From Micavibrio sp. UBA6212 (lineage in GTDB: Bacteria > Pseudomonadota > Alphaproteobacteria > Micavibrionales > Micavibrionaceae), in contig DISK01000006.1 in assembly GCA_002421905.1 (NCBI GenBank), forward strand, positions 127,023 to 191,022: DNA of 64,000 nucleotides. Direction: 5' to 3'. A program made the translations under genes and the position numbers. The notes below the pieces were generated by a model. It did no database searches. It worked only from the letters and a program-made list of their open reading frames with translations, and was not told where the DNA came from. Of the stretch, positions 59,464 through 64,000 are shown piece by piece. Every line of letters begins with the position of its first letter. Position 1 is the first letter of the stretch.

Positions 59464-61734
59464 TTAGCTAACTCGTCCGCGCATGGTTTTTGCGGCTTCG
59501 ACCATATGTTTAAGGGCAGGTTCGACTTCAGCCCAGCCACGGGTTTTAAGACCACAATCAGGATTGACCCAGATTTGCGATGGATCAAGAACAGTCGCAG
59601 CCTTTTCCAGCAAGACAATCATTTCTTCCTGCGAGGGGATACGCGGGGAATGGATGTCATATACCCCCGGCCCGATTTCATTCGGATAATCGAAATTCAC
59701 GAAAGCCTCAAGCAGTTCCATTTGTGATCGGCTGGTTTCGATTGAAATCGCATCGGCATCCAGATCGGCAATCGAGTCAATAATATCATTAAACTCCGAA
59801 TAACACATATGGGTGTGGATTTGTGTTTCATCTACGACTCCTGATGAGGAGAGGCGGAACGAGTCAACTGCCCATGCGAGATAGTCTTCCCAATCTGAAC
59901 GGCGTAACGGCAGACCTTCACGGATAGCCGGTTCATCAATTTGAATGACTTTAATTCCAGCCTTCTCAAGATCGACAACCTCATCACGAATAGCCAAAGC
60001 AATTTGTTTGCATGTCACGGAACGGGGTTGGTCGTCACGGACAAAAGACCAGAACAGCATGGTAATCGGACCGGTCAGCATACCCTTAACCGGACGGTCA
60101 GTCAGAGATTGTGCATAAGAAGACCATTCAACGGTCATTGGATGAGGGCGTGACACGTCACCAAAAATAATCGGAGGTTTCACATAGCGGGAACCATAAG
60201 ACTGAACCCACCCATTCTGGGAAAAAGTATATCCTTGTAATTGCTCTCCAAAATATTCAACCATGTCATTCCGTTCCGGCTCACCATGAACCAGAACATC
60301 CATATCCAGATTCTCCTGAAAACGGATAACCCGCAAAATTTCATCTTTCATTGCATGTTCGTAATCGGGAAGAGACAAGGTTCCTTTTTTGAGAGCAGCT
60401 CGTGCTTCGCGAATCTCTTTGGTTTGAGGAAAGGATCCGATTGATGTGGTCGGAAAGGCAGGTAAATCAAGCGCGGCATGCTGTACCAGACGCCGTTTAT
60501 CAAAATCACAATGGCGCGCAAACATAGAAGGTTCCAGAGTTTTGATCCGATGTTCGACATCCTTATTATGAATGCGCGAAGAAGTGGCACGGTCTTTGAC
60601 AACCGCATCACTTGCTTCAAGCTGTGAAGAAATGGCGGACTCCCCGTTATTTAGGCCAGTGGCCAGATCACGGATTTCGGAAAGTTTTTGTTTTGAAAAA
60701 GCCAGCCAGCTTTTAAGTTGATCGTCCATTCTGGTTTCAAGATCAAGATCATTCGGGGAATGGATCATCGAACAGCTTGGCGCAATCCAGATGTGATCGC
60801 TGCCCAAAACATCTTGTGCGTGATGCGCCAGCTTAAAAGCTTTGTGCAAATCAGCTTTCCAGATATTACGTCCGTCAATCAGGCCGAGCGAGAGAATTTT
60901 ATCCTTCGGGAAATGTTTGATAATCGAGCCCAGTTGGTCGGGCGCACGTTTCAAATCAATGTGAAGGGCATCAAAGGGAAGGGAAAGCGCAAGGGATTCA
61001 TTGTCACGTAAATCGCAGAAATAAGTCGCAAGACAAATCTTGACACCGCATCCGGAAAGCGCGGCACAAGATGTTTTAAGGGAGTCTTTCTGGATATTGG
61101 TTAAATCCATGGCCAGTATCGGTTCATCAATTTGAACCCACTCAACACCCATGGATTTCAGGCGGCCTAAAATCTCGGCATAAACAGGGAGAAGTTTTGG
61201 CAATAAATCAAACGGATTACTTTCGTCCTTGGCTTTCCCCAAAGAAAGATAAGTGACAGGGCCAATCAGAACAGGGCGTGCCTTAATTCCCAATGATTGT
61301 GCTTCGGCTGTTTCATCAAAAATTTTGGAGGACAGGATTTTGAAGCTGGTGTCCTTATCAAATTCGGGAACAATGTAGTGATAATTGGTGTCGAACCATT
61401 TGGTCATTTCCATTGCTGTAACCGTGTCATGACCGCGCGCCATCGCAAAATAGGTATCAAGATCGACCAGATCACCATTAAACCCGTACCGTTCCGGAAT
61501 TACGCCCAACAAGGTCGTCATATCCAGAACATGATCGTAAAATGAAAAATCACCAACCGGAATCATATCAAGGCCAGCATCTTTCTGGGTCTGCCAGTTG
61601 GATTTTCTGATCGTGGCGCCAGCCGCAATTAAATCATTGGCTGAAATATCACCTTTCCAATAACTCTCGGTCGCCTTTTTAAGTTCGCGACGTGCGCCAA
61701 TGCGGGGATATCCGAGGTTGGTTGCGAGAGCCAT
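59464..61734 (-). CDS. metE: Cobalamin-independent methionine synthase
   Basis: 756 residues from ATG 61734, with AGGAG nine bases upstream; an ATG two codons earlier sits too near that site. It begins NLGYPRIGARRELKKATESY. The C-terminal barrel holds the zinc ligands: HMCYSEF (His and Cys), the Glu in ISIETSRSQ and the last Cys in NPDCGLKTRG. It transfers the methyl group of 5-methyltetrahydrofolate-polyglutamate to homocysteine. It uses zinc but has no Zur box nearby. metF lies 45 bases upstream on the same strand. Confidence 0.95.
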   Translation of the reverse strand: MALATNLGYPRIGARRELKKATESYWKGDISANDLIAAGATIRKSNWQTQKDAGLDMIPVGDFSFYDHVLDMTTLLGVIPERYGFNGDLVDLDTYFAMARGHDTVTAMEMTKWFDTNYHYIVPEFDKDTSFKILSSKIFDETAEAQSLGIKARPVLIGPVTYLSLGKAKDESNPFDLLPKLLPVYAEILGRLKSMGVEWVQIDEPILAMDLTNIQKDSLKTSCAALSGCGVKICLATYFCDLRDNESLALSLPFDALHIDLKRAPDQLGSIIKHFPKDKILSLGLIDGRNIWKADLHKAFKLAHHAQDVLGSDHIWIAPSCSMIHSPNDLDLETRMDDQLKSWLAFSKQKLSEIRDLATGLNNGESAISSQLEASDAVVKDRATSSRIHNKDVEHRIKTLEPSMFARHCDFDKRRLVQHAALDLPAFPTTSIGSFPQTKEIREARAALKKGTLSLPDYEHAMKDEILRVIRFQENLDMDVLVHGEPERNDMVEYFGEQLQGYTFSQNGWVQSYGSRYVKPPIIFGDVSRPHPMTVEWSSYAQSLTDRPVKGMLTGPITMLFWSFVRDDQPRSVTCKQIALAIRDEVVDLEKAGIKVIQIDEPAIREGLPLRRSDWEDYLAWAVDSFRLSSSGVVDETQIHTHMCYSEFNDIIDSIADLDADAISIETSRSQMELLEAFVNFDYPNEIGPGVYDIHSPRIPSQEEMIVLLEKAATVLDPSQIWVNPDCGLKTRGWAEVEPALKHMVEAAKTMRGRVS

Positions 61735-61778
61735 GATCATTTTCTCCTGATCTTGTTCGGTGTTTAATATAATATAGT

Positions 61779-62624
61779 TTAGAGTCTGATGCCCGCCTGA
61801 CGACAGGCTCCGATCACCATGTCGGAATGATTGAGTGTATAAAAATGAAAATGTGAAACACCCATTTCTTTCAGTGCCAATATTTGCCGCGATAACAGAT
61901 CAATTCCAGTGGCGACAGGATCGCTGGAATTGGTGAAAATTTCCTTAAATTCCTGCGGGACATGCGCCTGACATTTTTCTGCAAAACCACAGATTTTGTT
62001 AAAGTCGCGGATGGGTAATAATCCGGGCGTAATCGGGGTTAAAATTCCCTTATTTCGGGCGTGGGCAACAAAATTCTGGTAAATTGCCGGATCAAAGAAA
62101 AACTGGGTAATGGCGCGCGCCGCCCCTGCCGAACATTTTTTCTCTAAAGCAATCAGATCAGCGTCGAGAGACGGCGCATCGGGATGTTTTTCCGGATAGG
62201 CTCCGACCGAGATATCAAAAGGATGCCGCTTTAACAAAGCTTCGACAAACTCGCTGGTATATTCGAAATAATCCGGTTCTTTGAAATTGGTAGGCGATTG
62301 ACCCTGTGGAATATCACCGCGTAACGCCACCAGATGGTGGATACCTGCATCCCATAATTGATCCGCATAGGCAAACAACTCTGCCTTTGGCGTAGCGAAA
62401 TAACTTAAATGCGCGCCGACGTTCAGCCCGCAGTCTTGTTGTAACAGTTTGGCTGCTTCGAATGTTCCTGATTTGGTGCTGCCGCCTGCACCGAAGGTCA
62501 CAGTCACAAAAGCGGGATCAAGGATAGCAAGCTCATGCGCCGCCGCTAACAAGGCTTTGCGACCCTCGTCATTCTTGGGTGGAAAAAATTCAAAAGAAAG
62601 GGCGATTGGCGAGGAACTGGGCAT
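61779..62624 (-). CDS. metF: 5,10-methylenetetrahydrofolate reductase
   Basis: 281 residues. The TIM-barrel flavoprotein shows SFEFFPPKNDEGRKALLAAA with the catalytic Glu, VTFGAGGSTK, AHLSYFATPKAE, LVALRGDIPQG, AITQFFFDPAIY and HFHFYTLNHSDM. It makes 5-methyltetrahydrofolate, the substrate of the adjacent metE product. It is shortly downstream of the phosphoribosyltransferase gene (15 bases), suggesting a single leftward transcript. No SAM riboswitch can fit in the gaps. Confidence 0.95.
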   Translation of the reverse strand: MPSSSPIALSFEFFPPKNDEGRKALLAAAHELAILDPAFVTVTFGAGGSTKSGTFEAAKLLQQDCGLNVGAHLSYFATPKAELFAYADQLWDAGIHHLVALRGDIPQGQSPTNFKEPDYFEYTSEFVEALLKRHPFDISVGAYPEKHPDAPSLDADLIALEKKCSAGAARAITQFFFDPAIYQNFVAHARNKGILTPITPGLLPIRDFNKICGFAEKCQAHVPQEFKEIFTNSSDPVATGIDLLSRQILALKEMGVSHFHFYTLNHSDMVIGACRQAGIRL

Positions 62625-62639
62625 GACCCCGCGAGTGTA

Positions 62640-63125
62640 TCACGAAATACGGTCACATACCAAGGGGGTTGCGTATTGTCGGACTGTATCCCACGGAAAG
62701 CGTACCCATGTCGATTGGGGAGCTTCGCGCCCAAACCAGTCAACCAGTTCGGCACCGGACGGTTTGACAAAAAGCGTTGCAAACTTGGCGTTGGTCAGCT
62801 TTGTTTTGAGCAAGCGCAAGGTTGTACCCGTGTCTGAGAGATCATCAATAACCAAGGCGCCATCCATAAAATCAGGGTGACAATCTTTGAGGATTCTTGG
62901 CTCATGGCGATTTTGTTCGTCATAGGACGCAATCGAGACCGTATCAATTAAACGAATATTGAGTTCACGGGCGATAATCCCTGCGGGAAACATGCCACCT
63001 CTGGTGATCGCCAGAATTTTGTTAAACCCTTGGGGATGTTCGACATGAATACGGCGCGCCAAGTCTCGACAGATATTCTGGACATCATCCCAGGACAGAT
63101 AGATATCGGATGTATAATCGGACAT
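62640..63125 (-). CDS. gpt: Xanthine-guanine-type phosphoribosyltransferase
   Basis: 161 residues from ATG 63125, six bases after GGAG. The type I PRT fold has ILAITRGGMFPAGIIARELN and the PRPP loop ALVIDDLSDTGTTLRLLK, with FVKPSGAELVDWFGREAPQS and WVRFPWD near the end, as in Gpt. It salvages xanthine, guanine or hypoxanthine with PRPP. It is located between the deaminase-like gene and metF, consistent with a purine/one-carbon operon. Confidence 0.85.
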   Translation of the reverse strand: MSDYTSDIYLSWDDVQNICRDLARRIHVEHPQGFNKILAITRGGMFPAGIIARELNIRLIDTVSIASYDEQNRHEPRILKDCHPDFMDGALVIDDLSDTGTTLRLLKTKLTNAKFATLFVKPSGAELVDWFGREAPQSTWVRFPWDTVRQYATPLVCDRIS

Positions 63126-63161
63126 ATGTTTCTCCACTCCGCATGTTTCGTGATCCAGAAA

Positions 63162-64000
63162 TTACGCGGCATCAATCCCGTTGTAAAGAATGGAATCGCC
63201 TATTTGTTCCAATCGGTTTTTCCAGCCATGCTGGGCGAGATTGGCAAAATTATCCAGTTTCATCATACAAATGGCTGAATCCGGATGGGAATAATCAGGT
63301 GTGCCGACTATTTTGAACAAAGTCTGGTTGGTGATGCCGCGCGCCTCTGTGGAAGAACTGCGGGCAGTATTTTTTATCTGGATAATGGCGGAAATATTGG
63401 CCCATTGGCATTCCGTATAAGTCAGAGGCCCGATGTCTGATTGTGTCGTATAAAGCACAGCGCCCCGCAGATTCCATGGCTGGTTTACGCCTTGGTCTTT
63501 TTGTGTGCAACAGGCACTCTGGATGGTCAGATAACTGGCACTGGCAAAGGGGGCGTAGGGCGAGAGGTTATCATGACCGCAAGACAGGATATGCCCGTTC
63601 TGGACGATGACACAAGAATCCTGATCCGATTGTGCCAGCGCTTGCCGGATATCGGCAGGACTATCCGCAACGTCGAGATGGCGTACCTTGATTAAACCGT
63701 CCCCGATATCTTTCTGAATATCTTCGAAATAGGGAGCGTCGTGGAACCCGGCGACTTCTGCAGTATCCTGATAAGTTGCGCCATAGACCACAATAAAATG
63801 ACCTTCGTCTAACAATCCGCACGACATCAGGTCACGGGCAACGATCTGTTCCTTGGAATGGCAGGCCGGACAGCTTTCCGCACTCGAGACCATCACGAGA
63901 TAAAGCTGGTCTTTTTGTGGCGCGAGTTGCGCCAGACGGTCTTTCAAAATTTCAATATGGCTGGAATGAAGGACGCGGTCTTCGGCATGGGCGCTGCCGC
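63162..64000 (-). CDS. Cytidine-deaminase-fold protein, 5' end outside window
   Basis: The frame is open to the right edge, giving about 279 visible residues. The first part has GSAHAEDRVLHSSHIEI and then SSAESCPACHSKEQIVA, the HAE and PCxxC zinc site of the cytidine/deoxycytidylate/guanine deaminase superfamily (here CPACH). A repeated, partly similar half may follow. The C-terminal region (SDIGPLTYTECQWANISAII) is unrecognised. It is probably a nucleoside or nucleobase deaminase, fitting the adjacent phosphoribosyltransferase. The substrate is unknown. Confidence 0.65.
   Translation of the reverse strand, partial: GSAHAEDRVLHSSHIEILKDRLAQLAPQKDQLYLVMVSSAESCPACHSKEQIVARDLMSCGLLDEGHFIVVYGATYQDTAEVAGFHDAPYFEDIQKDIGDGLIKVRHLDVADSPADIRQALAQSDQDSCVIVQNGHILSCGHDNLSPYAPFASASYLTIQSACCTQKDQGVNQPWNLRGAVLYTTQSDIGPLTYTECQWANISAIIQIKNTARSSSTEARGITNQTLFKIVGTPDYSHPDSAICMMKLDNFANLAQHGWKNRLEQIGDSILYNGIDAA

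Noticed and set aside
61735..63161. SAM or other riboswitch for metF/metE
   Set aside because: The gaps before metE and metF are 44 and 15 bases, too short for a SAM riboswitch, and the leader of the operon lies outside the window.

Overview
The window looks like a chromosomal stretch of a low-to-mid-GC alphaproteobacterium. Support comes from a textbook EcfG-type stress promoter (GGAACC, 16-base gap, CGTT), a Zur box pair of the GTTATNNTATAAC type, dispersed palindromic repeats starting GTCATTGCGAG, and the gene types present. A Micavibrio-like or other free-living or predatory lineage is possible, but this is inference. No rRNA, tRNA, CRISPR array, integrase or insertion sequence was recognised.

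Layout. (1) 1-2 kb: two unknown genes, convergent with no gap. (2) 2.3-9 kb: a divergent zinc-limitation locus around two tandem Zur boxes. Leftward are an unknown protein, a fold-III PLP decarboxylase and a cysteine-synthase-like/rhodanese fusion. Rightward are a small membrane CxxC protein, zur, a MacB/LolD-type ABC pair and a DUF3299 protein. (3) 9-14 kb: a CusBA-type copper/silver efflux operon whose cusA carries a palindromic repeat in frame. (4) 14.3-17.4 kb: a glyoxalase_8-like protein, OsmC, FabI, an EcfG-promoter stress protein and an ECF sigma factor. (5) 17.6-23.2 kb: a long arsenic operon (arsR, DUF6428, hydrolase, arsC, arsP, thioredoxin-like, cupin, acr3) interrupted by a HEPN-like gene and a palindromic repeat. 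(6) 23.3-29.1 kb: envelope and stress genes, including several very short proteins (CsbD, entericidin, DUF883, DUF1469, DUF1328, CBS, glycine zipper, OmpA) and an orphan OmpR-type regulator, with a 169-bp tandem duplication that left a chimeric pseudogene.

(7) 29.7-58.5 kb: a large exopolysaccharide locus whose content closely parallels xanthan/acetan gum clusters. It has phosphomannomutase, GumM-like, GumD-like, GumB-like, two chain-length proteins, GumE-like polymerase, three acyltransferases, GumH/I-like transferases, two GumK-like transferases, GumL-like pyruvyl transferase, flippase, GDP-mannose enzymes and an outer-membrane barrel. A two-partner-secretion exoprotein with long, nearly identical internal repeats (32-36 kb) and its transporter (56-57.8 kb) are embedded in it. 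A shared palindrome, CTTGANTCAAG, lies at three divergent promoter regions and is a candidate common operator. (8) 58.6-59.5 kb: a secreted trypsin-like protease. (9) 59.5-64 kb: metE, metF, a xanthine-guanine-type phosphoribosyltransferase and a partial deaminase-fold gene running off the window, all leftward.

Regions 2, 3 and 5 are metal and metalloid homeostasis, 4 and 6 are stress and envelope maintenance, and 7 builds a charged, acetylated and probably pyruvylated extracellular polymer together with an adhesin-like surface protein. All functions are predictions from sequence reading; no database search was run.
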